Shown: positions 1-11,785 of the stretch, piece after piece
Numbering within the stretch: the stretch's first letter is position 1
Layout: the number at the start of each line of letters is the position of its first letter
Assembly: GCA_029204225.1 (NCBI GenBank)
Contig: CM055110.1
Location: 38,618,015-38,682,014, forward strand
DNA: 64,000 nucleotides
Source of the DNA: Diphasiastrum complanatum
Lineage: Eukaryota > Streptophyta > Lycopodiopsida > Lycopodiales > Lycopodiaceae
Direction of reading: 5' to 3'
Made by a program: the position numbers and the translations under genes
The notes under the pieces: model-generated
Told to the model about the DNA's origin: nothing
The model's input: only the letters and a program-made list of their open reading frames with translations
Database searches by the model: none

Positions 1-889
1 GTTGCAATTTGATGAGAGGTCAAAGCATTGGAAAATTTCCACGGAAAAGCAAACAAGGAACCTGAGAAGGTTGCAAAGACTTTTTCTACTAGGGAAAATT
101 TCAGGTGTTCTATTTGTATAGGAAATCACACAGTGAATGGTGTCCTTAATTGAAAAAACGAATGAAAATCAGTGTTTGCAATCGATCAGGTGGTCTGTAT
201 CTGTACTATGAACTCCCAAGTCGTCCAAGTATTTCCAGGAATTTTAAAAACAAATTGCATTACTCTTTGGAATGAACTTGATGCATTACAGAGTCCAAAC
301 AACATTATTTTGTAAGCATAGGTTCCCACTTGTTGCAAAAGCAGTTTTGTGGCGATCGGCAGTGCAATCTTACTTGGTTGTAACCACTAAATCCATCCAA
401 GAAACTATAATCTTTCGCTCCAGCAAGGTGATCCAAAATGCTTTCAGTAAAAGACAACGAAAAGTGATCCTTTCGTGTCACTTTATTCAATGCTTTGAGA
501 TTCACACAAATCCTCAATTTTTCATTTTTCTTAAAAACAATGACAATCAGTGAAATCCTTCAGTGTGCCTCGATCTAATAAAAGATACGGCATCAAGCAA
601 TCTCTGAAGTTCTTTCTTTATCAGATATGCCACATAAGGATACATCGATAGAAACTTGTAACCTTTAGGAACTGCAATCAAGTTCACTAAAAGGGTATGG
701 TATGTTCAATCACTGATGTCGGAAATATCTTTAAATCTTGATAAGTCCATGCAAAGCAAATCATGATACTTAATAAGTAACAAAGCGGATGCTCGTAACC
801 TTGGACGTCCTAATAGAACTCGGATATGGAAATTGTCTATGTTGTATCGGTAGAAGTGATTGCTTTGTTCACTTTCCCAAGCGGCTCCA
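1..889 (-). pseudogene. Ty3/gypsy pol remnant (RT N-terminal part)
   Basis: Read on the minus strand, about 700 down to 300 encodes a decayed gypsy reverse transcriptase. RICVNLKALNK (about 515-483) matches the usual 'R-x-C-x-D-x-R-x-L-N' block, followed by TRKDHFSLSF and FLDGFSGYNQV, hallmarks of plant gypsy RT fingers and palm. Upstream in the reading direction, CFAWTYQDLK-like residues (about 760-720) match the lead-in to RT, but stops and frameshifts break the frame. The catalytic YxDD box is not readable and the element runs off the window at position 1. The sequence continues upstream as the gag/protease piece at 7056-7857; the two halves are separated by the copia element at 895-7050. 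Family-level call is solid; exact limits are not. Confidence 0.75.
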
Positions 890-894
890 CAACA
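890..894. repeat. Target-site duplication, left copy (CAACA)
   Basis: CAACA directly precedes the TG start of the left LTR and recurs directly after the CA end of the right LTR at 7051-7055. A perfect 5-bp duplication is what copia integrase produces, so both element ends are fixed to the base. Confidence 0.93.
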
Positions 895-1580
895 TGTTAA
901 AAATTCACAATTCCCTATCTTGACTGTATGGTCATATGACTTGTAAATAGCTAAAAGGTCATGATGTTGCTTGGTCACACGTGCACAATAGCATAGGATT
1001 CCCTTCATAAGGATGTTCTCAAGTAGACCTAAGTGTTCGAACCTTTGGAATGAGTCCCAAATTGTGCTTAGATACAAGAGAGAAAAATAGGAGCTATTTT
1101 TCCCGTAATTTTTGCATTGTTGAGGGATCTCCAAGATTCCAACCCTAATCTTGGTAGGGATGAAAGATCCACCAAAATTAGCATTAGGGATAGGTTTAGG
1201 GCTACTCATACCTACCCAAAACCGTGATGGATCATGTATATATAGGTGATGACATCTCACAAAATCAATCAAGCAATTTCATGATTTTTCTCTCATAATG
1301 AGTGCAATTGCTTCCTCTATGTTTCATAATTGTTTGAGTACTTGTGATTACTAATGATTATAGGATTGAATGTAGTTCTGGTGTACAGTCTCAGACTGTG
1401 GGAGGCCGTACTTTCACACGTGTGTTCTCCTTCAAAGGATTTGGGCATTTAGTGAGGTTCAAGCATAGATTTTTGATGGATTTTGATGGTTCAACTTGTG
1501 CTAATCTTATGAAATCATAATCTATTGTTTCCCTCATCATTTTAAGTGTTTAGGAATCCTTATTATGCGTAATTTTTACA
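895..1580 (+). repeat. 5' LTR of copia element 895-7050
   Basis: Starts TGTTAAAAATTC and ends AATTTTTACA. It shares a block (AGGCCGTACTTTCACACGTG) with the right LTR and, in part, with the LTRs of the 44207-48782 element. The perfect 10-bp palindrome CACACGTGTG with a G-box core lies at 1415-1424. Confidence 0.93.
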
Positions 1581-1592
1581 TGGTATCAGAGC
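1581..1592 (+). promoter_or_regulatory. Primer binding site, initiator-Met tRNA
   Basis: TGGTATCAGAGC follows the LTR without a gap. It is the standard plant copia minus-strand primer site, complementary to the 3' end of tRNA-iMet. Confidence 0.92.
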
Positions 1593-2387
1593 CTAAAGGC
1601 TGAAATGAGCTAAATCCTTGGTTTTCATTCAATTTGATCACAATTTTTAATCTAAATCTTGGTGTAGATTGGATCTTAGCATCTAGTATTGATTCTAGAG
1701 CTCAAAGTGAGTCAAATACATTGAGATTGGGTGTTGTGTGACTTCATTTGTAGGTGTTTAGGTGTCTAAAACCAGAGGCAAAGTTGAATTCAATCACATT
1801 ACCAAGATAGCAAGTTTTTGCTTGCTCAAGGCATTGATTTCTATGCGAGTTTGGAGGTGATTTCATAGAGGAGGCTTTTCTAGCATTCAAGGAGAGGGAA
1901 GATCAGAGTTTTGGGGACTCTTCAAGCTGTTCTAAGGTTTATGTAGGCACCTCCTAAAGTGATTTAGGTTCAGATCCCAACATTGCTTTGACTTATGCAC
2001 CAAATTAGATCAATTTTTCATCAATTTTGATCATTTTTTGCTTGTGATTGGATAGTAGATTGTGTTGCATCCTCATTAAGTTCCATTAGATATTTTACAA
2101 GTGATTTTGGAAGTATACTTAGGTTGCTGAAATTCTCTTGATCAGATCATTTGGAAGCTTTAATGTTCTTTATAGAAAGAGGGGCAATTCTACTAGTATT
2201 GTCTACTTCAATCAAGCAAGTGCATTGTTTCTAGTATTCTATGATTGATTTTGTTAGAGATCATTCTTAGATCTTTAAGGAGTCTATTACTGATCTTTGC
2301 AGGTCCCTAAGAAGTGGATAAGGTAGACCTTCAATCAAATCAATAGAAGTAACCGTCATTTGTGTCAAGTCCTGATTAGGAGACTAG
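1593..2387 (+). other. Untranslated leader of the copia element
   Basis: About 800 bases between primer site and Gag. No ORF, RNA gene or recognisable motif was seen; it presumably holds packaging signals, which cannot be identified by eye. Confidence 0.5.
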
Positions 2388-5300
2388 CTGGCATCTATAA
2401 ATGCATATCTTTTGGATACTAATGAAAGGCTCAACAAAACTAACTATTACATATGGAAAGTTAGAATGGAATCCATCATGTTCATGCAAGATCTGATGGA
2501 AATTGTAAATGGTAAGGAGGGGTGAACCTATTCATCCTCAAGAAAAAGCCAAATACATCAAGAGGTGCAATGTTGCACTACATTGCATAAAAATGAATGT
2601 TGCAAATGAACTCTTAAGAGAGGTAGGAGATTGCACTTCAGCTCAAGATGCTTGGGAGACTTTGCAAAAGGTCTATGAATCCAAGAACCAAACTAGAATG
2701 ATAGCTTTGAAGAATCAAATCTATAGAAGCTATCAAAAGAAAGGAGAGAGTGCACATACTTTTGTCCTAAGAGTAAAGGAATTGAACAAAGAGCTAGCCT
2801 TTATAGGTGATCCTATCAAGGATGAAGAGCTTGTTCAACTCATATTGAATGGACTAAGCTTTGAATTTGACAATCTGGTTCAGGGATATGATATTATGGG
2901 TAAGCTACATATACTTGAAGAACTCCAAGGCACACTCATGGCCGAGGAATCAAGAAGGAGCCAAATGCAAGAGAGGATGGATAGGCTTTCCATCCAAGGT
3001 GAAGATGACCAAGCTCTCTTCACCAAAGGCAAAGGCAAGTCCAAAGGCAAAGTATCAACATTCAAGAAGTCTACAAAGCTTGAGGATCAAGAAGGACCCT
3101 CAAAGGCATTCTCCATCAACCACCAAAGTCAAGAAGGACAAATCAAAGGTGAAGTGCTACTATTGTAGCAAGATGGGGCATTATGCCTCGGAATGCTTCA
3201 AGAGGAAGCAAGATCAAAGCCAAGCCAACATGAGAAAAGAGGAGGAGGAGGAGAGTTCACATGAGGACTCTCTTGTGATGTCCATATTTTCTTCAACAAG
3301 CTTCAAAGGAGAAGATCCTTGGTGGATTGACTCGGGTGCTAGTTCACACATGACTAGTAAAAGGGAGTTTTTCTCTTCTCTCTTATCTTATGATGGACCT
3401 ATAAAGTCTATCTATATAGCAAATGATGAAGCTTGTAAGATTGAAGGAGTTGGTAGCATTCCCCTTTGCTTAGGATCTTCCAAAAAGATCAACATAGAAG
3501 GTGTTTTGTACATTCCTACAATAACAAAGAATCTACTAAGTGTTGGCCAAATGGTAGACAATGGTTTCAATGTTGACTTTGCTTCAAATGAATGTTTCAT
3601 CAAGAAGAAGGGCAAGATAGTGGCTAAGGGCACTAGACTTGGCAAACTTTATAAGCTGGATGCATTTGTGGATACTAATGTTGTCATGTTGGCCGAGAAG
3701 AGCAAGATATCTACCTTTACTTTATGGCACAAAAGACTTGGACATGTCAACTCGGGTTCCATGGAGGCTATGATCAAGGAGGAGTATGCTTTAGGCCTAC
3801 CAAGGTCTATTGGGAAGGAAGACAAGGTTTGTGAAGCTTGTGCCTTATCCAAGGCACATAAGAAGGTGTTTCCTAACTCCATCACAAAATCATCTCATCC
3901 TCTTGAACTCATACACTCGGATGTGCACATTGCTAGCACCAAATCTAATGGAGGTTCATCCATGTTTTTAACCTTCATTGATGACTACTCAATATATTGC
4001 TGGGTGTTCTTACTTTCCTTCAAGTCTCAAGTATTTGATACTTTTGTAAAGTTCAAGCTGTTTGTGGAAAAGCATCATAATCATAGCATCAAGATTCTTA
4101 GAAGTGACAATGGTGGAGAATTCATCTCCAATGAGTTCAAGGCCTTTTGTGAGGAGGAAGGGATCAAGAAAGAGACTTCTTGTCCTTACACTCCTCAACA
4201 AAATGGAGTTGCTAAAAGAAGGAATAGAACATTATGTGAACGTTCTAAGGCTTTAAGATTAGATGCTTGTTTGCCCAAATCCTTTTGGGGTGAGTCTCTT
4301 GTATGTGCAAACTACTTGATGAATAGGGTGTCTTGCAAAGCAATTGAAGGCAAAACTCCTTATGAGATGTTGTATGGAAAGAAACCCAATCTTAATCACT
4401 TGAAAGTTTTTGGGTGTATATGTTATGTGCATGTGCCATTGGAAACAAGAACCAAGGAGGATCCATCTTCCACAAGAGGGATCATGCTTGGATATGCAAG
4501 CTCAAGCAAGGGCTACAAAGTCTATCTCCCATCCTTGAACAAATTTGTTGTTTCAAGGGATGTCATCTTTGATGAACATCATATGCATATGCTTGAAGAA
4601 GGCTCAAGTGCTCCAACAATCAAGAAGAAGATTGCCGAGGAGCAAGATCTTGGTTTTGAGGAGGATCTCATGGAGGAGCAAGCACCAAACCCACCTATCA
4701 CACCAAGGAGATCTTCAAGGGCAAAAGTGGAGCCATCAAAGCTCACATATCAAGGCAAAGGATAGCAAGTTGAGGGTATCTCATCCACTTCTTATGCTTT
4801 ATCTAGTTTTGAAGAACCATCTAATGTTGAAGATGCATTGAACTCCAAAGAATGGTATAAAGCTATGTTGGATGAGTATGATGCCTTGATTGAGAATGAA
4901 ACTTGGTTGCTTGTTGAGAGACCTCAAAGGAATGTAATAGGATGCAAGTGGGTCTTCAAGCTTAAGTTGAATGCAAATGGGAGTGTTAACAAACATAAAG
5001 CAAGATTAGTTGCAAAAGGTTATGCTCAAGAGAGAGGCATAGACTATGAGGAAACTTTTGCACCCATGGCCAAGATGGTCACAATAAGGCTAATCATTGC
5101 ACTTGCATCACATTTTGGATGGATTCTATGTCAAATGGATGTCTGTAATGCTTTCTTGAATGGTTTTTTAGAAGAGGATATCTATATGGAGCAGCCACAA
5201 GGGTTCATCAAGCATGGAATGGAGAACAAAGTATGCCATCTCCAAAGAAGCATCTATGGCTTGAAGCAAGCCTCGAGATCTTGGAATTCAAGACTACATT

Positions 5301-6353
5301 GCTATCTTATTTCACTTTCTTTTGTTCAAAGTGAATATGATCCCACTCTTTACATTAAGTTTGATGATGTTGGTATTGTACTTTTACTCATTTATGTAGA
5401 TGACATCATCATTAGTGGAAATAGTGTTGATGGTATTGAAAAAATCAAGATAGATCTATCCTTAGAATTCAAGATGGTAGATCTAGGGTTTCTTCACTTC
5501 ATCTTAGGCATAGAATTACTTAGAGGGTCTGATTTTATCTTTATAAGTCAAGTAAACTATGCTCAAAGTCTTTTGAAGAAGTTTAAGATGGAAGTATGCA
5601 AAAGTGTTGACACACCAATGGAGCAAAAAAGTGCCAAATGAAGATGATGAAAGATCCTTTATGGACATCACTTTGTTTAGGCAACTTATAGGTTCCTTAA
5701 TGTGGATCACTATAACTAGACCAGATCTTAGCTTTAGTGTATGTTGGTTGAGCCAATCCATGCAAAAGCCATTGAATATCCATTGGAAAAAGATTAAGAG
5801 GATTCTAAGATACATCTCGGGTACATTGGATTTTGGGATTCTATATAGAGGAGATGTGATTAACCTTCATGCATTTAGTGATTCAGATTTTGCAGGGGAA
5901 AAGAGGGATAGGAAATCAACAAGTGCCTATTCAACTTTCATAGGAGAAGGTGTGGTTTCATGGCTTTCAAAAAAGCAAGAAACTATATCTCTACCTTCAA
6001 CCGAGGCCGAGTACAAAGCTTTGACAACCACTACAAAGGAGGTACTTTGGATCAAGAGATTATTGGTGGAGATAAAGATCATGGATTCAGAGGAGGCACC
6101 AATCATCTACAATGACAATATATCAGCCCAACACCTTGCATCTAACCCAATCTTCCATGCAAGATCTAAGCACATTGAGATATGCCATCACTTTGTGAGA
6201 GAAATGGTGCAAGCCAAGGAGATTGCTTTGGAGCATGTTCCAAGCAATGAATGTGTAGCTGATCTACTTACTAGACCACTTCAAAAGACACCTTTTATGA
6301 AGTTCAGATCATCACTTGGAGTGATTAGTAAAGCAATGATTGAACCAAGCTAG
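2388..6353 (+). pseudogene. copia gag-pol polyprotein, broken
   Basis: Gag homology starts at 2388, where the expected ATG reads CTG, and shifts frame near 2515 and again near 3060-3150. The CCHC knuckle CYYCSKMGHYASEC is at about 3157-3200. Protease follows (WWIDSGASSHM, about 3322), then the GAG-pre-integrase box (LWHKRLGH, 3723), integrase (HSDVH, RSDNGGEF, QQNGVAKRRNR), an in-frame TAG at 4763-4765, RT with an intact YVDD (about 5395) and, after a frameshift in an A-run near 5625, RNase H (STEAEYKAL, about 5998). Frame stays the same across the TAG. The catalytic Glu of the integrase DDE triad is replaced by Lys (AAA, 4214-4216). At least three frameshifts, one stop, a lost start and a lost catalytic residue make it non-functional. 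Confidence 0.9.
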
Positions 6354-6358
6354 ATAGT

Positions 6359-6367
6359 GAGGAGGAG
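6359..6367 (+). promoter_or_regulatory. Polypurine tract
   Basis: GAGGAGGAG directly precedes the TGTTAAG start of the right LTR, a few bases after the pol stop at 6351-6353. It primes plus-strand synthesis in copia elements. Confidence 0.85.
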
Positions 6368-7050
6368 TGTTAAGAATTCACAATTCTAGCTTGACTAGTT
6401 TTGGTCATATGACTTGTAAATAGTTAGATGGTCATGATGTAGCTTGTCACACGTGCCAAATAGCATAGGATTCCATTCATAAGGATGTTCTCAAGTAGAC
6501 CTAAGTGTTAGAACCTTTGGAATGAGTCCAAATTATGCTTAGATACAAGAGAGAAAAAATAGGAGTTTTTTTTGGTAATTTTTGCATTGTTGAGGGATCT
6601 CCAAGATTCCAACCCTAACTTGGTAGGGATGAAAGATCCACCAAAATTAGCATTAGGGATAGGTTTAGGGCTACTCATACCTACCCAAAACCGTGATGGA
6701 TCATGTATATATAGGTGATGATATCTCACCAAAATCAATCAAGCAATTTCATGATTTTTCTCTCATAATGGTGCAATTGCTCTCTGTGTTCATAATTGTT
6801 TGAGTACTTGTGATTACTAATGATTATAGGATTGAATGTAGGTCTGGTGTACAGTACTCAGACTGTGGGAGGCCGTACTTTCACACGTGTGAAGCCTTCT
6901 TCAAGGATTTGGGCCATTTAGTGAGGTTCAAGCATAGATTTTTGATGGATTTTGATGGTTCAACTTGTGCTAATCTTATGAAATCATAATCTATTGTTTC
7001 CCTCATTATTTCAAGTGTTTCAGGATCGTTATTTGTTGTAATTTTTTACA
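6368..7050 (+). repeat. 3' LTR of copia element 895-7050
   Basis: 683 bp, starts TGTTAAGAATTC and ends ATTTTTTACA. CACACGTGTG recurs at 6882-6891. It differs from the left LTR by many substitutions and small indels, most in the first third. Confidence 0.93.
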
Positions 7051-7055
7051 CAACA
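7051..7055. repeat. Target-site duplication, right copy (CAACA)
   Basis: Identical to 890-894; see the left copy. Confidence 0.93.
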
Positions 7056-7857
7056 TGGATTACATCGTTACATTCTTCAAATCTAGCACAAAAAAGTGGC
7101 TCCTGATGGACTTCTGGTTCTTTTTGAGCTAACTTTTGCACTAAGACTTCTTTTGCTTTTGGCACCATTTTTAGGAACTCTGCCAATGAAATATTGATCT
7201 TGCTAGACAAAATGTTCATGAGTAATTCTGTGTGCGGTGCTTCCGGTTCAGTCATCTTGAAGGGTTCCCCATGATGATGTAATTGATCATTCATATCCAT
7301 ACGTAAATTTCTTGGAGGCTGAAATGGTGAAGATTGAACTTTAGCTATTACTTTAGTAGCTTCAAGTTCATCTTCTTCTTGCAGATGTTTAATCCACTGT
7401 CTCATATCCTGATATCTTCGTTTTTCTGCATTAAGATTTGGATAGACTCCCGATGTTGTTGGTGTATCGTTCAATGGTATAGAATCAGCAGGTACTGGAT
7501 CCACTACTGGTTCTTTTTGCTTTTGTGCTCTGGTGACCACCATCAAGGGTGCACTTGATTTATTCTGAAATACTGATCCTTGCTTGATTGTTATGAAATT
7601 TACAGGTGCTGTAGCTGGTGGTGGCTTCGGTCGTGTTGGACAGTCTTTATAACAATGCCAATATCCACAATCACAACAGAATGGTACAAATTTTTTTTTA
7701 TTTGGGCATTCTGCAACTCTGTGATTTTTTCCACATGCAAAGCATCCAAGTGGTGCTCTGGTCCAACTTCTCGAGGCTTGTTGTTGAGCGGCAGCATAAA
7801 TGGCATACTATTTTGGAGATCCACCTTCCTGATCATTAATATAGCTCCATTGCTCAA
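7056..7857 (-). pseudogene. Ty3/gypsy gag C-terminus and protease lead-in
   Basis: On the minus strand, about 7760-7620 encodes two knuckle-like Cys/His clusters (ACGKNHRVAECPNKK, then CCDCGYWHCYKDCP) with one frameshift in a T/A run near 7690. These lead through a linker into VVTRAQKQKEPV (from about 7545) and a helical stretch, SLAEFLKMVPKAKEVL. The end at 7056 reads VIHV and resumes at 889 with EPLGKVNKAI, matching the lead-in to plant gypsy protease. The reading thus crosses the copia insertion. The left limit at 7857 is a rearrangement joint with plus-strand gypsy sequence. Confidence 0.75.
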
Positions 7858-8432
7858 TACTTCCGTAAGGTTCTGGTTCCATCAAATTGGAAGGAGGAGC
7901 GGAGTGAAAAGATGTCGCAAATATCAAATTTCTCTAAATCCGGAAAAATGCCAGATATGGGTTTTGCACGGAGTTGTGCTTGGACATGTGATATCAAGAC
8001 ATGGTATTGCCACATATTATTCTAAGATCAAAGTTATTGTGGAATTGCCACCGCCAGCAACAATTCGAGGAGTTTATGTGTTTATGGGTAATGCGAACTA
8101 CTATCGAATTTTTATTATCTTTCTTGTGGATTTAGCACGACCTATAGATAGTAGAGGCATTAGAAGCCTTTGAAAAGTTAAAAGAAACATTAACTTCAGC
8201 ACCAATACTGCGTTCTCCATATTGGACGATAGAGTTTCAGGTTTATACAGATGCCTCAAAATACGCCATTGGATCAGTTTTGACGCAGCCAGGTGACTAT
8301 AAGAAGGATTATCCTATACGATTTGCAAGCAAACAACTTACAGATCCAGAAAAGAATTATTCAACAACAAAATGTGAAGCGCTAGCCATGATTTTTTCTA
8401 TTTGAAAATTTCATCACTACCTCATGGAAACG
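7858..8432 (+). pseudogene. Ty3/gypsy RT thumb and RNase H fragment
   Basis: Plus-strand translation gives SLNPEKCQIW...GVVLGHVIS (about 7930-8000), the conserved end of gypsy RT, then the RNase H start VYTDASKYAIGSVLTQPG (about 8240-8295) and QLTDPEKNYSTTKCEALAM. The RNase H Asp (TDAS) is kept, but frameshifts occur near 8165 and a stop near 8404. It breaks at about 8432 into a minus-strand copia. It lies head-to-head with the minus-strand gag piece on its left, so the gypsy material here has been inverted. The related fragment at 14304-14549 shares the GVVLGH box. Confidence 0.8.
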
Positions 8433-8435
8433 CAC

Positions 8436-11400
8436 TTTTCTATTTTATGTCTCTGTGGATTTGTATACCAAGGCAGAAATGAGCTTTGCCCAGATTGGTC
8501 ATGTTGAATTCAAAAGATAGAATTGTCTTGGCCTCTTTTATCAGATCAGTATTGTTGCTAAAAAGCAATGTATCATCCACGTAGAAAGTGATAATGATAA
8601 AAGACTGCTGCACTGCTTTGAGGTAAACGTTTGAATCTGAAGAGCTAGGTGTATAGCCGTGATCAATAAGAAAAGTATTGATCCTTTGAAACCATGCTTG
8701 AGCAAATTGTTTCAAATCATAAAGGGCCTTATGGATTTTACACACATGATTATGTTTACCCTCGATAATATAACCTTTGGGTTGCACCATGTAAATGTCT
8801 TCTTCGATAACTCCATTGAGATATGTTGTCTGTACATCCATTTGATGTATTTCCAAATCTGCTGCTACGACAAATGATAGCACAATTCTAATAGAATAAT
8901 GCTTGACTACTGGACTAAAGGTCTCAGTGTAATCGACGTTGTATACCTGAGAAAATCCTCTGGCTACAAGTCGTGCCTTTCTCTTGTTGATGCTTCCATT
9001 TGCGTTGTACTTGACTTTGAAAATCCATTTGCAATCTCCTATGTTTCTGCTAGCAGGTAATTCGACATCCACATCTGGTTCTTGATAAGAGATGAATACT
9101 CTTTATCCATAGCTTCTTTCCAAAGATCTGAATCAGGCTGATTGAGTGCCTCTTGGACAGACATCGGTTTCTGAACAAGATAGGCTGCAGACTCGTCGAT
9201 ATACCAGTTAGGTGGTCTACTAGTCCTTGAAGATCTTCTGGGTAATACAGGAAGTTGATTATTTTCATCATACTGTAGTTGCTGATCTGCAACATCATCA
9301 TCTTTTGATCCGCCGTTTATTTGTTGTTTGTCAAAAGTAGAGGAGTTTGGACCTTCAATGAGAATAGTCGACTGAGGAACTGTAAAGTTCAATGCGTCAG
9401 GAGAATCTGATAGGTCGGCTACAAGGGGACTGCCCTTTCCTTTGAGGCCTTGAAACTGATCTTCGATGAAGATGACATCCCAACTAGTGAATATCTTTGA
9501 CTCGATGGGATCGAACAACTTGTAGGCTTGATTTGAAGTAGCGTAGTTGATGAAAACGCACTTGATACTCTGGAAGTCGAGCTTCTTCTTGAGATCACGA
9601 GGTATCTGCACAAAAGTAGTACATCCAAAAACTCATAGGTTTGATAAAGAAGGTTTGGTACTTGTCCAAACTTCGAATGGTATTTTGTCTAAGAGGCCTT
9701 TAGTAGGACATCTGTTCTGAATATAAGTTGTTGTTGAAATAGCTTCAGCCCAAAAGCACTTCGAAAGAGTTGCATGTAATAACATGCACTTTTCCAATTC
9801 AACTAAGGTTTTGTTCTGTCTCTCAACAAGACCATTTGACTGAGGCAAATAGGAGGTGATGTATTGTCGCTCAATGCCATTGTTAAGACAATACTCCTTG
9901 GATTCATTGGAGATGTGTTCTTCCCCATTATCTGACCTCAGTGCTTTGATTCGTTTGCCAGTTAGATTCTCATCATGCTCTTTGAATTGTCTAAATTTGA
10001 TGAAAGCTTCTGATTTCTATTAAATGAAATAAACAACTATTCTTCTGGAGAATTTGTCAATAACTATAATGAAATACTTTGCATCTAACAATGAAGGAGT
10101 TTGCATAGGTCCACATATATTTGTATAAACAACATCTAACAGATCTTTTGCAGCACGCCTATGGTTTGATCTAAAGGGAATCCTAGCCTACTTTCCAAAG
10201 ATGCAGCTATGACAGGAAGGGAGATTGACCTTACCAGAAGGATAGTTGAGATCAAGAACCATGGATTGTCCGGACATGTTCAATACAGATGCATAATTCA
10301 AGTGTCCTAAGTGATGATTAGTAATGCTTTACTGACTAGACTTGACTAGACTCAGAATAGCAATGTGCCAATCTATATAAGTAACCCTGCCTCTTGCCGA
10401 GTGCAAGGATCTTATTACTACTATCAACAATTTTGCATTGATCATATTCGAATTCTAACTTACAATCTAAATATGTAATTCCACTTACTGATAACAAATT
10501 TGTAGAGAGTTTAGAAACATATAAGACCTTTGATAGTAATTTGAATTGATCATGTTGGAATCGCAATCTTACAGTACCTTCACCCTCAATAGTGTGAGTA
10601 CTATTGTCACCAAGATGAACAAATTTCTTCGTGATATAAGGCATGTAGGAGTTGAAGATCTCACGTTGATTGGTCATGTGTTGAGTTGCTCTAGAATCCA
10701 GAAACCATGAATCATTCAAAAATGTGGTTTGATCTTTGACCATGAATGCGCCTTCACCCATTTCAACCTGGGGAGACGATGAAACTGTGTTTGCTTGTTG
10801 ATCAGGTTGCTTGGCTGCGTTCTTGGCTTGGAGAATTCGACAATCCTTGATCTCATGGTTATTGCACTTGCAATACCTACAAAACATCTTCTTCTTTGAC
10901 TATGGATCTGATGATTGTACTTGACTTTGAGTCTGTTTCTGATTTGTTGCACCTTCTTGGAGCTTTTTTACTTCTGTCGCTTAGAGCCTTTGTTGACATA
11001 TAGAACATGAGAGGAGGAAGTAGACAAAGTATCTTGACTTCTCCTATTATCTTTTTGCAGCAACATAGTGATAAGTCTAGTAAGAGTTAAATCTGTGTGT
11101 GTCGATATGATCATCACCCAGTTCTCATATGTAGAGGGCAAGCTTAAAAGCAATGTCATAATTGTGTCTTGATCGTCTATGACTAATCCGACAATGGCCA
11201 TCTGTTGCAAGAGATTCTTAAACTGGTTAATGTGACTCTGAACAGAGTCACTCGTAAACATTTTGAATGTGAAGAATTTTCTTCGTAGATGTAATTTAGT
11301 AGTTACGTCCCTCACGTCATATAGTGAGTTCAAGATGTCCCAAACATCTCTTGACATTTTAGCTTCAACTGTGTATCTGATATATTGAGGATAATAAGTG

Positions 11401-11580
11401 CGAAAGCTTTATCGTCCTTCAATTTCCACTTTGAGTTGTCGTATTCAAGTTTTACTTCCTGTGACAACATCCCATAATTTTTTGGCGATTAACAAGGTCT
11501 TCCTCTTAAATTTTCACAAATGATAATTGGATCCATTCAACTGGTCTGCGATAAGACCAGCTTTACTTTGAGAATCCATC
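8436..11580 (-). pseudogene. copia gag-pol, 3'-truncated
   Basis: Minus-strand copia. The Gag start ATGGATTCTCAAAG is at about 11580, with Gag helices (RRKFFTFKMF) at 11357-10968. The knuckle CRYCKCNNHEIKDC is near 10880 and intact. Protease reads FLDSRATQHMT, with Ala-to-Arg in the usual DSGA box, near 10690. Integrase keeps the Glu (PQSNGLVERQNKT, about 9845). RT (WIFKVKYNANGS ... FYVDDTLLFSNN) runs 9072-8440 with YVDD intact. RNase H and the 3' LTR are missing; the frame ends at a joint with gypsy sequence near 8434. Several frameshifts break pol. Same subfamily as the copia at 17347-22994. Confidence 0.85.
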
Positions 11581-11771
11581 TGGAACTTAGTCTGTTGATT
11601 GTATCGATGACGCTAAGATGTGGTAATGCCAACAATAGGAAATCAATTCTCTGATACAGAAAGGTTGAAAAGAACTAAAGAGTATGATATCAATTTAATA
11701 TCGTGAAAGATATCAAGTATTAGAGATTTTGCTCTGATACCATGTCAGTATCAAATAAAGAAGTAGTGAAA

Positions 11772-11785
11772 TTGCTCTGATACCA
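11772..11785 (-). promoter_or_regulatory. Primer binding site (minus strand)
   Basis: The reverse complement reads TGGTATCAGAGC and abuts the LTR end at 11786. A second near-identical copy lies about 42 bp away (about 11730-11743), so a short stretch around the primer site is duplicated. Confidence 0.85.

Larger units (their letters stand above)
895..7050 (+). mobile_element. Complete Ty1/copia LTR retrotransposon
   Basis: A 6.16-kb element with two LTRs of about 685 bp (TG...CA), an initiator-Met tRNA binding site directly after the left LTR, a GAGGAGGAG polypurine tract directly before the right LTR, and a perfect 5-bp target duplication. Order of pol (protease, integrase, RT, RNase H) is copia type. 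It sits inside the protease region of a minus-strand gypsy element, so it is younger than that element. Roughly twenty differences in the first 260 bases of the two LTRs, fewer later, and several coding breaks show it is old and probably inactive. The Gag closely resembles that of the element at 44207-48782. Confidence 0.95.

Noticed and set aside
706-1272. 188-codon minus-strand frame over the left LTR, and its twin at 6508-6738
   Set aside because: It is antisense to the LTR and appears in both LTR copies; no domain, explained by LTR sequence.
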